A DNA stretch of 64,000 nt from Gemmatimonadota bacterium (GTDB lineage Bacteria; Gemmatimonadota; Gemmatimonadetes; Gemmatimonadales; Gemmatimonadaceae), in contig JAPLKU010000019.1 in NCBI GenBank assembly GCA_026387935.1, forward strand, positions 1 through 64,000, in the 5' to 3' direction. Position 1 is the stretch's first letter; each line of letters opens with the position of its first letter. Under the pieces are notes generated by a model. That model was not told where the DNA came from and made no database searches. It worked only from the letters and a program-made list of their open reading frames with translations. The position numbers were made by a program, and so were the translations under genes. This document shows, piece by piece, positions 28,195-35,780 of the stretch.

Positions 28195-29394
28195 TTACAC
28201 GATGAACAGGTCCCGCTGTATCGAACCCGGAGTGACGAGCAGTTCGCCTGCTCCGACCCAACAGTTCACCTCGGACCGCACGCCGATCTCGCCGGGGATG
28301 TACACGCCGGGTTCGACAGAGAATCCAACGCCGGGAATCAGGAACCGTTCTTCACGCGTTTCGAGGTTGTCGAGATTCGGACCCGAACCGTGCAGCGCAC
28401 GCGCGTCAATCGAGTGCCCCGTCCGATGCGTGAAGTACTGGCCGAAGCCCGCCTTCAGGATCACCGCGCGCGCGGCATCGTCCGCCTCGGCGCCTCGCAC
28501 CGGTCGACCAGCGGAAATGCGGTCGTGGAGCAGCGTGAGCGCGGCGTCACGGGCGTCGCGCACAGCCGTCCACAGCAGCGCGAGCTTCGCCGACGGGGCG
28601 CCCACGCTCGCCATCCACGTTTGGTCGGCATAGATGCCGCCCGGTTCCGTGGCCCAGAGGTCAATGAGGATGGAATCGCCTTCTCGAATCAATCGCGGCA
28701 CCGCCGCACTCGGTTCGTAGTGCGGATTTGCCGCATTGGCCGTCGCCGACACGTTCGGCCCATGATCCGTTTGCAAGCCGCACGCCGTGAACTCCGCGCG
28801 CATCCACTCCATCACTTCATGCTCGGCGAGGGGAGTTCGCGTGCGTGCGGCAGCTCCGGCGCGCGCGAACGCCTCCTGGGCGATACGGGCGATATGCTCG
28901 GCCGCGCGTTTGTGGGAGGCGAGTCCGTCCGCGCTCCACACCGCGAAGAACTTCGTCACGAGTTCTGCCGACGTGGCGATCGTTGCACCGGTGGCGCGAA
29001 TCATTTCGATCATCCCTGCGGGAACGCGATCAATCACCGGCACCGCATCGCCCGCGGAGTATTCCATGGCGATGCGCTTGTTCGCGACGAGTGACGCCAC
29101 TTCGCGCTCGAGATCGCGCCACGCTGAGTAGACGCGGCGTTCCCACCCGACGGGCCACTGCGCCCAGGCGAGTTGCTCGATGGCGTGTGAAATGGCGATC
29201 GGGTTGCCGGTCGCCGGCACCCACGCAAAGACGCGCCGCGACTGCATGCCTTCAAGGCCAATCATCGACCGCGCGACGGGATTGCAGCCGCGAAAGTCAT
29301 AGAGCAGCCATCCGTCGACGCCGGCAGCGGAGAGCGCCGCCTGGATGGTCGCGAGTGATTCGGGAGTCAGGAGTGCCGCTTCGCGCGTTGTCAT
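28195..29394 (-). CDS. M24 family metallopeptidase (Xaa-Pro aminopeptidase-like)
   Basis: 399 residues: an N-terminal creatinase-like domain (about 1-160, GVDGWLLYDFRGCNPVARSM) and a C-terminal pita-bread catalytic domain. The five metal ligands of the family are visible: Asp in ILIDLWA, Asp in YADQTW, His in THRTGHSIDARALHG, Glu in GVGFSVEPGVY and Glu in VRSEVNCWV. It probably releases N-terminal residues before proline in the cytoplasm. Three 11-bp tandem repeats span its start codon. It is the first gene of an operon with the APC permease. Confidence 0.9.
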   Translation of the reverse strand: MTTREAALLTPESLATIQAALSAAGVDGWLLYDFRGCNPVARSMIGLEGMQSRRVFAWVPATGNPIAISHAIEQLAWAQWPVGWERRVYSAWRDLEREVASLVANKRIAMEYSAGDAVPVIDRVPAGMIEMIRATGATIATSAELVTKFFAVWSADGLASHKRAAEHIARIAQEAFARAGAAARTRTPLAEHEVMEWMRAEFTACGLQTDHGPNVSATANAANPHYEPSAAVPRLIREGDSILIDLWATEPGGIYADQTWMASVGAPSAKLALLWTAVRDARDAALTLLHDRISAGRPVRGAEADDAARAVILKAGFGQYFTHRTGHSIDARALHGSGPNLDNLETREERFLIPGVGFSVEPGVYIPGEIGVRSEVNCWVGAGELLVTPGSIQRDLFIV

Positions 29395-29423
29395 GGTGTG
29401 CTCATGGTGTGCTCATGGTGCGG
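29391..29423 (-). repeat. Three 11-bp tandem repeats across a stop/start junction
   Basis: Units TCATGGTGTGC at 29391, 29402 and (variant) 29413. The first contains the M24 start codon, the third the stop codon of the upstream V4R-like gene. The middle copy creates an extra ATG followed by a four-codon mini-ORF ending at the true start. Confidence 0.85.
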
Positions 29424-30042
29424 TTCCGATTCGGCGCCATTCTGCGCGCCATTCACAATCGCCTTCGCCGCGGCCGGCGCAGCGCACATGCTCCACCCCG
29501 CCGACACCGCCAACCAGCAGTTGCATCAACTCGCGCAGCGCCGATTCATAGTACGCGCATCCGCCCTGCCGCGGCGATGCCTCGAGCGTCACCGGCTTCG
29601 GCACCACGAGGAGGATCGTCGAGCCAACACGGCGAATGGTCCCCGCCGCGTACCGGGCGGAAATTCGGCGCACATGGCGCAGCGCAATTGGCCGCGCGAT
29701 GATCGCGGGCAGCGAACGGGTCAACGTCCGCGTCAGCGGAGAAATGGTCTTGTACGAGTGACGCGCGAGGTAGCGGCCCGCCTCGCGGAACACGGCCTCA
29801 GCATCGGGCCGCCGGCCGATGAGACGCGCGATGCCCTGCGCTTCATCGAATGACTGCTGCTGCTTTCGGCGCACCGCTTCGGTAAACCGCCTGATCTGCG
29901 CGAACACCGTGTCTGAAAGGCCCAGGCGCTTGTTGCGCAGCTCCGCGACGAACTCCGCTTCGAGTTCGCCCTCGGGGAGATCCACCGTTCGCACGGCCTC
30001 GAGCAGCGACAACGGAAGCAGCGGATCGACCGTTTCGGCCAT
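29413..30042 (-). CDS. Protein with C-terminal V4R-like / DUF2378-like domain
   Basis: 209 residues from the ATG giving MAETVDPLLPLSLL; longer in-frame starts (30120, 30183) would cross the promoter region and add atypical basic sequence. The N-terminal half is helical and charged. The C-terminal part (SPRQGGCAYYESALRELMQLL, then GVEHVRCAGRGEGDCEWRAEW) has the Cys/Gly-Asp-x-Cys pattern seen in V4R small-molecule-binding domains and in DUF2378 proteins. Ligand and role are unknown; in other bacteria such domains sense aromatics or act as regulatory partners. It is divergent from the biosynthetic cluster starting at 30267. Confidence 0.6.
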   Translation of the reverse strand: MAETVDPLLPLSLLEAVRTVDLPEGELEAEFVAELRNKRLGLSDTVFAQIRRFTEAVRRKQQQSFDEAQGIARLIGRRPDAEAVFREAGRYLARHSYKTISPLTRTLTRSLPAIIARPIALRHVRRISARYAAGTIRRVGSTILLVVPKPVTLEASPRQGGCAYYESALRELMQLLVGGVGGVEHVRCAGRGEGDCEWRAEWRRIGTAP

Positions 30043-30266
30043 TGCAGTCAGGCGGTGGGTGAGGGAAAGGCGAAAGGTAGCGAGGCACGCGCCGCGTTGG
30101 GTGTGTAATGGTGTGCGCATGCCGCGATGACGGCGCACGTCTGGCGCTTGCGTGCGAGTGACGCACCGAGCGAGAATCCTCATATGAGGGAACGAGCGCG
30201 CTTCGGCGCGATGGGCTGCGGCATTGCCGCCGCGGCCGCAGCCGTGGTGTTCTCGCGGGCGATGCG

Positions 30267-31505
30267 ATGACGGCGCGTGGCGCCGACGTCATCGTCGTGG
30301 GCGGTGGACCCGCCGGAGCGGCGACCGCTTGGGCGCTCGCGACCAATGGCATCGAAACGCTGGTGGTGGACCGCGCCCGATTCCCGCGCGCGAAACCCTG
30401 TGCCGAGTATCTGAGCCCGCAGGCGACGCGCATGGTGCACGAAATGGGCGCACTCGCTGAACTTGAGGGCGACGGCGTTGCGAAGCTTGCCGGCATGCGA
30501 TTGTTTTCGCGGAGCGGCGTGTCGTTTGAGGGACGGTTTGTGGGTGAGCACGGGTTTCACGCGTACGCCGACCATGGGCTGGCGGTGCGGCGCGAGCGGC
30601 TCGACTTGGCCCTCCTCAACCGGGCGCGCGCCGCCGGCGCCATGGTCCTCGAAGAATCTGTGGTGCAGGACATCGTCCGTGACGCCGCCGGCCGCGCCTG
30701 TGGCGTGGTGGTGCGGCGCGGCGAGGTCGTTGACGAGATGCGATCGAACTTCGTTGTCGGCGCCGACGGTTTGCGATCCGTGGTCGCGCGACGCCTTGGC
30801 CTCGCACGACGGTTCCGCTGGCCCGAACGGTTTGCCTTCGTGTCGCACTACCGCGGTATCGAGGGAATCGGCGACTGTGGCGAGATGCACCTGTTCGACG
30901 GAGAGTACTGCGGACTGGCCGACGTTGGCGACGGCGTAACCAATGTCGCGATCGTGCTGCCGTCCAGCGCCGCACGCGGCGCCAGTGGCGATCCCGACGC
31001 ATTCTTCGAGTCCTGGCTCGCCGCCCACCCGACGTTGGCGCGGCGGTTCACTCGTGCCGAACGCGTGTCGCCTGTCCTGACGACGGGACCATTCGCGGCA
31101 CGTTCGCACGCGGCGTTTGCCGCGGGCGCGGCGCTCGTGGGTGACGCCGCCGACTTCTATGATCCATTCACCGGCGAAGGGATATACGCCGCTCTGCGTG
31201 GCGGAGAACTGCTGGCGCCGTACCTCATCGAGTCGCTGCGGGCCACGCCCGCCCGCGCCCACGAGGCGCTCGAGGCGTACGATCGCGCGCGGCGGCACGA
31301 GTTCGGCGGCAAATGGCAGATGGAACGGCTGATGGCACTCGCGGTCGCGCAGCCGTCGCTGATGGATCATGTCGCCGTCCGACTTCGCGAGCGCCGCGAC
31401 CTGAGCGACCTCCTGGTCGGCGTGGCCGGTGATTTCATCCCGGCGGGCGAGGTCCTCAACTTCCGCTTCGCTTTCCAGCTCCTTGCGCCATCATTCGCGG
31501 TATGA
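30267..31505 (+). CDS. FAD-dependent oxidoreductase, geranylgeranyl-reductase-like
   Basis: 412 residues. N-terminal Rossmann fold for FAD (VIVVGGGPAGAATAWALA, then VVDRARFPRAKPCAEYLSP), mid-region NFVVGADGLRSVVARRLGL, and second FAD motif ALVGDAADFYDPFTGEGIYAALRGGELLAPYL. This is the pattern of geranylgeranyl-reductase/flavoprotein hydroxylase relatives (the SrsC-like group included). It opens a five-gene cluster; the next gene, a flavin reductase, could supply reduced flavin. Substrate unknown. Confidence 0.85.
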   Translation: MTARGADVIVVGGGPAGAATAWALATNGIETLVVDRARFPRAKPCAEYLSPQATRMVHEMGALAELEGDGVAKLAGMRLFSRSGVSFEGRFVGEHGFHAYADHGLAVRRERLDLALLNRARAAGAMVLEESVVQDIVRDAAGRACGVVVRRGEVVDEMRSNFVVGADGLRSVVARRLGLARRFRWPERFAFVSHYRGIEGIGDCGEMHLFDGEYCGLADVGDGVTNVAIVLPSSAARGASGDPDAFFESWLAAHPTLARRFTRAERVSPVLTTGPFAARSHAAFAAGAALVGDAADFYDPFTGEGIYAALRGGELLAPYLIESLRATPARAHEALEAYDRARRHEFGGKWQMERLMALAVAQPSLMDHVAVRLRERRDLSDLLVGVAGDFIPAGEVLNFRFAFQLLAPSFAV

Positions 31506-31512
31506 GGGTTTT

Positions 31513-31998
31513 ATGAGTTCGCCACCGATTGCACCCACCGACTTCCGCCGCGTGATGGGCGCCGTCCCGACGACCGTCACGGTCGTGACCATCGTGGACG
31601 ACGCCGGTGTGGATCGCGCAATGACGGTGGGCGCCTTTTGTTCGCTCAGCCTCGATCCGCCGCTGGTGCTCGTCTGTATCGGCGACGATGCCACCATCGC
31701 GGACGCGATGCGCAGCGTGACGCATTTCGGCGTGAGCGTGCTCGCAGCAGACCAGGTCGCACTCTCGCAGCGGTTCGCCCATACCACGGCCCGCACGTTC
31801 GACGGCCTGCCGCACCACCGGGCACCGACGGGAATGCTGCTGCTCGACGGCGCCGCGGCGCACCTGGAGTGCCGCGTCGCCCGTCGCCATCCGGGCGGAG
31901 ACCATACGATTGTTGTGGGCGAAGTGATCAACGCGACCGACGCGGCACTCGCGCCACTGCTGCACCACCGCGGTGCGTACGGCCGGCTGGCGCTGTGA
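31513..31998 (+). CDS. Flavin reductase family protein
   Basis: 161 residues from the ATG with GAGGG six bases upstream. FMN-binding split-barrel: DFRRVMGAVPTTVTVVTI, MTVGAFCSLSLDPPLVLVCI, FGVSVLAADQVALSQRFA and VVGEVINA are typical of HpaC/ActVB-type reductases. They supply reduced FMN or FAD to a partner monooxygenase. It lies 7 bases after the FAD-dependent oxidoreductase, so a two-component system is plausible. Confidence 0.9.
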   Translation: MSSPPIAPTDFRRVMGAVPTTVTVVTIVDDAGVDRAMTVGAFCSLSLDPPLVLVCIGDDATIADAMRSVTHFGVSVLAADQVALSQRFAHTTARTFDGLPHHRAPTGMLLLDGAAAHLECRVARRHPGGDHTIVVGEVINATDAALAPLLHHRGAYGRLAL

Positions 31999-31999
31999 A

Positions 32000-32032
32000 T
32001 CGTCGTGCCCTCGTCGTGCCCTCGTCGTGACC
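32000..32032 (+). repeat. Three 11-bp tandem repeats between flavin reductase and methyltransferase
   Basis: Units TCGTCGTGCCC at 32000 and 32011 and a variant at 32022. They lie directly after the flavin reductase stop. The first contains a GTG in frame with the methyltransferase; because 11 is not a multiple of 3, the GTGs of the other units are out of frame. Confidence 0.85.
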
Positions 32033-32037
32033 GCACA

Positions 32038-32742
32038 GTGAACGGATTAGCGATTTTCGCGCCACCACGAATTCGCGGCACCGAACATCTCGACGACCCG
32101 CGCGTAAACCCGGCGCTCGCGCTCCGTTCGCTCACGGATATTCGGCGTTCGAACCGGCTCTTCGGAGGGCGCGCAGCCGTGCTCGCTGAAGTCGGAGCCG
32201 TGCTCGCCGCGGCGCCGGCCGGCGAGTTGACGTTGCTCGACGTCGGCACCGGCGCCGGCGACATTCCACAAGCGGCGCGCGCACTCGCGCTACGCACGGG
32301 CCGCTCGCTCCGAACCACCGGACTCGAATGGACACTCCCGCTTGCCACGGCCGCGCGCAGCCGCTGCGGCGACAGCGTCGCGGGCGATGCGGCTGCGCTC
32401 CCGTTTGCGGATGGCAGCGTGGACATCGTGACCTGCTCGCAGGTCCTGCATCACTTCGCCGACGCCGAGGCGTCGGCTCTCCTTCGCGAGATGCACCGCG
32501 TGGCGCGTCGTCGCGTGATCATCGGCGAAATCAGGCGGTCGTGGTTCGCCGCGGCCGGCCTCTGGCTCGCCAGCTGGCCGCTGGGATTCCACCCGGTCAG
32601 CCGGCACGACGGCGTCGTCTCCGTCATGCGCGGCTACCTCTGCCATGAACTGCGCGCGCTGGTGCAGCGTGCCGTCGGTGTGACCGCCGATGTGAGGAAC
32701 CGCGCCGGATTCCGCGTGACCGCGAGTTGGAGTCCCACGTGA
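32038..32742 (+). CDS. Class I SAM-dependent methyltransferase
   Basis: 234 residues from the GTG at 32038; a GTG at 32005 inside the tandem repeat would add 11 residues, and neither has a clear ribosome site. SAM-binding motif I is LTLLDVGTGAGDIP, motif II GLEWTLPLA, followed by AGDAAALPFADGSVDIVTCSQVLHHF and REMHRVARRRVII, the pattern of small-molecule methyltransferases. The N-terminal HLDDPRVNPALALRSLTDIRRSNRLFGG is typical of relatives found beside polyketide genes. Its stop overlaps the next gene (GTGA). Confidence 0.85.
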   Translation: MNGLAIFAPPRIRGTEHLDDPRVNPALALRSLTDIRRSNRLFGGRAAVLAEVGAVLAAAPAGELTLLDVGTGAGDIPQAARALALRTGRSLRTTGLEWTLPLATAARSRCGDSVAGDAAALPFADGSVDIVTCSQVLHHFADAEASALLREMHRVARRRVIIGEIRRSWFAAAGLWLASWPLGFHPVSRHDGVVSVMRGYLCHELRALVQRAVGVTADVRNRAGFRVTASWSPT

Positions 32743-33266
32743 GCGCGATAATTCCTGTTCGCCCGCCGGCTGACCTCGGGCCTATTCCGGCGAGCGCGAC
32801 CATGGTGACGCGCGACGAAGGCATCGTCCGCGCAGCACCGCAGAGCGTATATGAAATCGTGCGCGATGTGCTCGGCTGGCCCGCGCGGCTGCGGCACTAC
32901 CGCTTCGTCCGCTTTCAGCACACCGATGGACAGGGCGGCGGCGTGGTCGAGATGGCGGCGAATCGACCGTTCGGGCCGCTCAACTGGCCCACCTGGTGGC
33001 TCTCGGACATGCAGGTCGACGATCGTCGGCGCGCAATCCGTTTCCGTCACATCGGTGGGATCACGACAGGTATGGAAGTGGAGTGGACGTTCGGCCCCCA
33101 TCCTGACGGAACTGAGGTGCGCTTGCTGCATGTGTGGAATGGTCCTCGCTGGCCGCTGATCGGATCGTTCGCCGCGTCCGCCGTCATCGGACCGGTGTTC
33201 ATCCATGGCATCGCCTCCCGTACGCTCGCCGGCCTCAGCGCTGCCGCCGAAGGCGCGCGTCGATGA
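32739..33266 (+). CDS. SRPBCC (START-like) superfamily protein, possible cyclase/aromatase
   Basis: 175 residues from a GTG that overlaps the methyltransferase stop. The helix-grip signature is visible as AAPQSVYEIVRDVLGWPARLRHYRFVRF, then VVEMAANRPFG and MEVEWTFGPHPDGTEVRLLHVW. Proteins of this fold bind hydrophobic ligands and include polyketide aromatase/cyclases. The place between a methyltransferase and a ketosynthase supports a biosynthetic role. No catalytic residue can be assigned. Confidence 0.8.
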   Translation: MSAIIPVRPPADLGPIPASATMVTRDEGIVRAAPQSVYEIVRDVLGWPARLRHYRFVRFQHTDGQGGGVVEMAANRPFGPLNWPTWWLSDMQVDDRRRAIRFRHIGGITTGMEVEWTFGPHPDGTEVRLLHVWNGPRWPLIGSFAASAVIGPVFIHGIASRTLAGLSAAAEGARR

Positions 33267-34516
33267 GCGATAACGGCCGCGCGCGACGGGTTGCCATCAC
33301 TGGCATCGGCGCCATCACGCCGATTGGACTCACGCGCGAAGGATTGTGGGACGGGATTCGCGCCGAGCGGTCGGCCGTGCGCGAAGTGACGCGATTTGAC
33401 GCATCACCGTTCCGCACGCGAATTGCCGCCGAAGTGAATGACTTCCACGCCGAGGATCACATCGAGGCCCGCCGCGTGCGCCGGCTTGACCGGTTCGGCC
33501 AGTTTTCCGTGGCGGCGGCGCGAATGGCGATTGAAGATTCCCAGCTAAACCTCGCCGTCGAGAACTGCGAGCGCGTCGGGGCCATGATGGGGTCGGCGCT
33601 CGCCGGGGTGGGCTACGCCGAAGCCCAGCTCGCGAACTTCATCACGCAGGGACTGCGTGCCGTTGACGCGACGCTGGCACTCGCCGTCTTCGGCGGTGCA
33701 TCGAGTTGCAACATCGCGATTGAGTTCGGCGTGACCGGCCCGAACTCCACCAATGCGATGAGCTGCGCTTCCGGCACGATGGCGATCGGCGAAGCGCTGC
33801 GCCAAATCCGCCATGGCTACGCCGACGTCATGATCGCCGGCGGTGCGGAGGCGCCCCTCGCGCCACTCTCGTATGGCGCCTTCGCCTTGATTCGTGCGAT
33901 GAGTACGCGGAACGACGATCCCGCGCGCGCCTCGCGTCCGTTCGACCGCGATCGCGATGGCTTCGTCATGGGCGAGGCGGCCTCGGTGCTCGTGCTGGAG
34001 GAGTGGGAACGGGCCAAGTCGCGCGGTGCACACATCTATGCGGAACTGTGCGGGTACGGCACGACCAACGACGCGCATCACATGACCGCTCCGCTGCCCA
34101 GTGGTGCGCAGGCGGCCCGGGCCATGCGTATGGCGCTCGATGACGCGCATGTTGCACCGGGCGAGATCATGTACGTGAACGCGCATGGCAGTTCGACGCC
34201 GCTCAACGATCCCAGCGAAACGCTGGCGCTCAAAAGCGTGTTCGGCGAGCACGTGTCGCGTCTGGCGGTGAGCGGCACGAAGGGTTTTTACGGGCACGCG
34301 CTTGGGGCGAGCGGAGCCATCGAAGCGGCGATCTGCGCGTTGGCGCTCGAACGCGAATGGCTGCCGCCAACGGTGAACCTCGACATCGCCGACGCGGCGT
34401 GTGACCTCGATTTCATCCCGCGCACCGGGCGCGCCGGCCGGCCGGAGCATGTAATGTCCAACAGCTTCGGATTCGGTGGCATCAACGCCTGCCTGGTGAT
34501 GCGCCGCGCGAGCTGA
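33263..34516 (+). CDS. Beta-ketoacyl-ACP synthase (FabF/KAS II-like)
   Basis: 417 residues; the ATG overlaps the preceding stop by 4 bases. The thiolase-fold catalytic triad is complete: Cys168 in NAMSCASGT, His308 in VNAHGSSTPLND and His345 in KGFYGHALGASGA. AITGIGAITPIG at the N-terminus and NSFGFGGINACLV at the C-terminus are standard. It could be a second fatty-acid elongation enzyme, but its coupling with tailoring genes and the absence of fabD/G/acpP nearby point to a specialised lipid or aromatic product. Confidence 0.93.
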   Translation: MSDNGRARRVAITGIGAITPIGLTREGLWDGIRAERSAVREVTRFDASPFRTRIAAEVNDFHAEDHIEARRVRRLDRFGQFSVAAARMAIEDSQLNLAVENCERVGAMMGSALAGVGYAEAQLANFITQGLRAVDATLALAVFGGASSCNIAIEFGVTGPNSTNAMSCASGTMAIGEALRQIRHGYADVMIAGGAEAPLAPLSYGAFALIRAMSTRNDDPARASRPFDRDRDGFVMGEAASVLVLEEWERAKSRGAHIYAELCGYGTTNDAHHMTAPLPSGAQAARAMRMALDDAHVAPGEIMYVNAHGSSTPLNDPSETLALKSVFGEHVSRLAVSGTKGFYGHALGASGAIEAAICALALEREWLPPTVNLDIADAACDLDFIPRTGRAGRPEHVMSNSFGFGGINACLVMRRAS

Positions 34517-34566
34517 GACGGGACGCGCTGGTCCGTCGTCCCTGAAGTGTCTCCTTTCCTGCCCCC

Positions 34567-35175
34567 GTGACCCTCGAATCCGACCGCGAGCGCATTGTCG
34601 AGCAACTCAGCGCGCACTTTGCTGAGGACCACCTTGACACCAAGGATCTCGAAGACCGCTTCGAGCGCGCCTACCGCGCGACGAGCGAGGCGGAGCTGTC
34701 GAATGTGCTCTCCGGACTCCCGGCGCTCAGCAAACCCACTCGGAGTCCCGCCCCACGCCCGTCATCCGCTCCGCTCGCTCGGCCCATGGACATGACCCCC
34801 GAGCGGCGCTATCTGGCCATCATGTCGAGCTTCCGAAAGGGTGGCGACTGGACGCCGAACCCGAGGACCACGATCAAGGCGATCATGGCGGACGTGAAGA
34901 TCGACCTTCGCGACGCGACGTTCATGGATCGAGAGATCTCGTTCGACATTCTGGCCGTCATGGCCGAAGCGACGATTCTCGTGCCCCCCGGCGTCCGGCT
35001 GGAATGCGACGGGTTTGCCGTGATGGGCGAGTTTTCGGACCGTCACGATTCATCGGGCAGCGATCCCGACGCGCCACTGGTCCGCATCCACGGCACGGCA
35101 GTGATGGGCCGCGTGACGGTGCAGACGCGGTTGCCTGGCGAGGGCCATGATCAGTCCTCGAGTTCGAAGAGGTAG
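34567..35175 (+). CDS. DUF1707 plus LiaF-like C-terminal domain protein
   Basis: 202 residues from a GTG. N-terminal DUF1707-type domain (DRERIVEQLSAHFAEDHLDTKDLEDRFERAYRATSEAEL, about 5-50), a proline-rich spacer, and a beta-helix-like region (AIMSSFRKGGDW, IMADVKIDLRDATF, ISFDILAVMAEATILVPPGVRLECDGFAVMG) matching the LiaF/DUF2154 C-terminal domain associated with envelope-stress response. No membrane segment is seen, unlike true LiaF. It is convergent with the STAS gene and overlaps it by 25 bases. Confidence 0.82.
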   Translation: MTLESDRERIVEQLSAHFAEDHLDTKDLEDRFERAYRATSEAELSNVLSGLPALSKPTRSPAPRPSSAPLARPMDMTPERRYLAIMSSFRKGGDWTPNPRTTIKAIMADVKIDLRDATFMDREISFDILAVMAEATILVPPGVRLECDGFAVMGEFSDRHDSSGSDPDAPLVRIHGTAVMGRVTVQTRLPGEGHDQSSSSKR

Positions 35176-35459
35176 TCGAGCTTCGTCAGCAGCAACATCT
35201 GCTTGACTGACGTGCCCGCATGGAGGAGCCGCGTGGCAATCATCCGCTCGCGGGCGCGCTTCTGGAGCAACACCAGCACGCCAAGCCCGCTGGCGTCGAT
35301 ATCTCGCGTTGGCGAAAGATCCACATAGATGCGTGGGGCCGAGTCCAGTGCCGCGCGCTCGACATGTTCGAGTGCCGCGCGCCGAAAATCGAGCCTCGTC
35401 TCCGTGACGAGCCGCTCGGGTGCGAGCAGGACATTCGAATGTTCGGTAGCCATTTGCAT
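35151..35459 (-). CDS. STAS-domain anti-sigma factor antagonist-like protein
   Basis: 102 residues from the ATG giving MQMATEH, which has GAGG 8-10 bases upstream. The single STAS domain includes RIYVDLSPTRDIDASGLGVLVLLQKRA; the conserved Ser of D-x-SGLG, the usual phosphorylation site in SpoIIAA-type proteins, is kept. Such proteins release sigma factors by binding anti-sigma kinases. No partner kinase or sigma factor lies nearby. The 3' end overlaps the convergent DUF1707 gene. Confidence 0.85.
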   Translation of the reverse strand: MQMATEHSNVLLAPERLVTETRLDFRRAALEHVERAALDSAPRIYVDLSPTRDIDASGLGVLVLLQKRARERMIATRLLHAGTSVKQMLLLTKLDYLFELED

Positions 35460-35780
35460 CGTTCCAGCCTCTGCAAGGGATGCGGACGTATTGCGTCTTG
35501 CACAGACCGACAAAGCGATTTTCGTGCCACGGCGATTGAATCAGTAAACCGTTACATCCCAATCACTTACATCACTCTCACAGCATGATGATGGTAATTG
35601 CTTTCGCATTCCGCAGATTACGCGGCGCCTCGCCGAACTCGTGCGCACAATGTGTCGTCACGCCGAATGTCCATACCGTCACATCGCACAAACGGCGCAC
35701 ACGCCGAGCGTCGCGTTTCCATACGGTTCTGCGCCCGACGAGTGGTGGACAGGCACGATGCGCCACGCGAAACTTGGGGC
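35460..35780. other. Intergenic region between divergent STAS and acs genes
   Basis: 321 bases with no credible gene. The stretch at about 35520-35620 is clearly more A+T-rich than the surroundings and probably holds the divergent promoters, but I cannot assign -35/-10 boxes with confidence. Confidence 0.4.

Noticed and set aside
29402-29412. Start of a CRISPR-like array
   Set aside because: Units are 11 bp, contiguous and without spacers; it is a simple tandem repeat.
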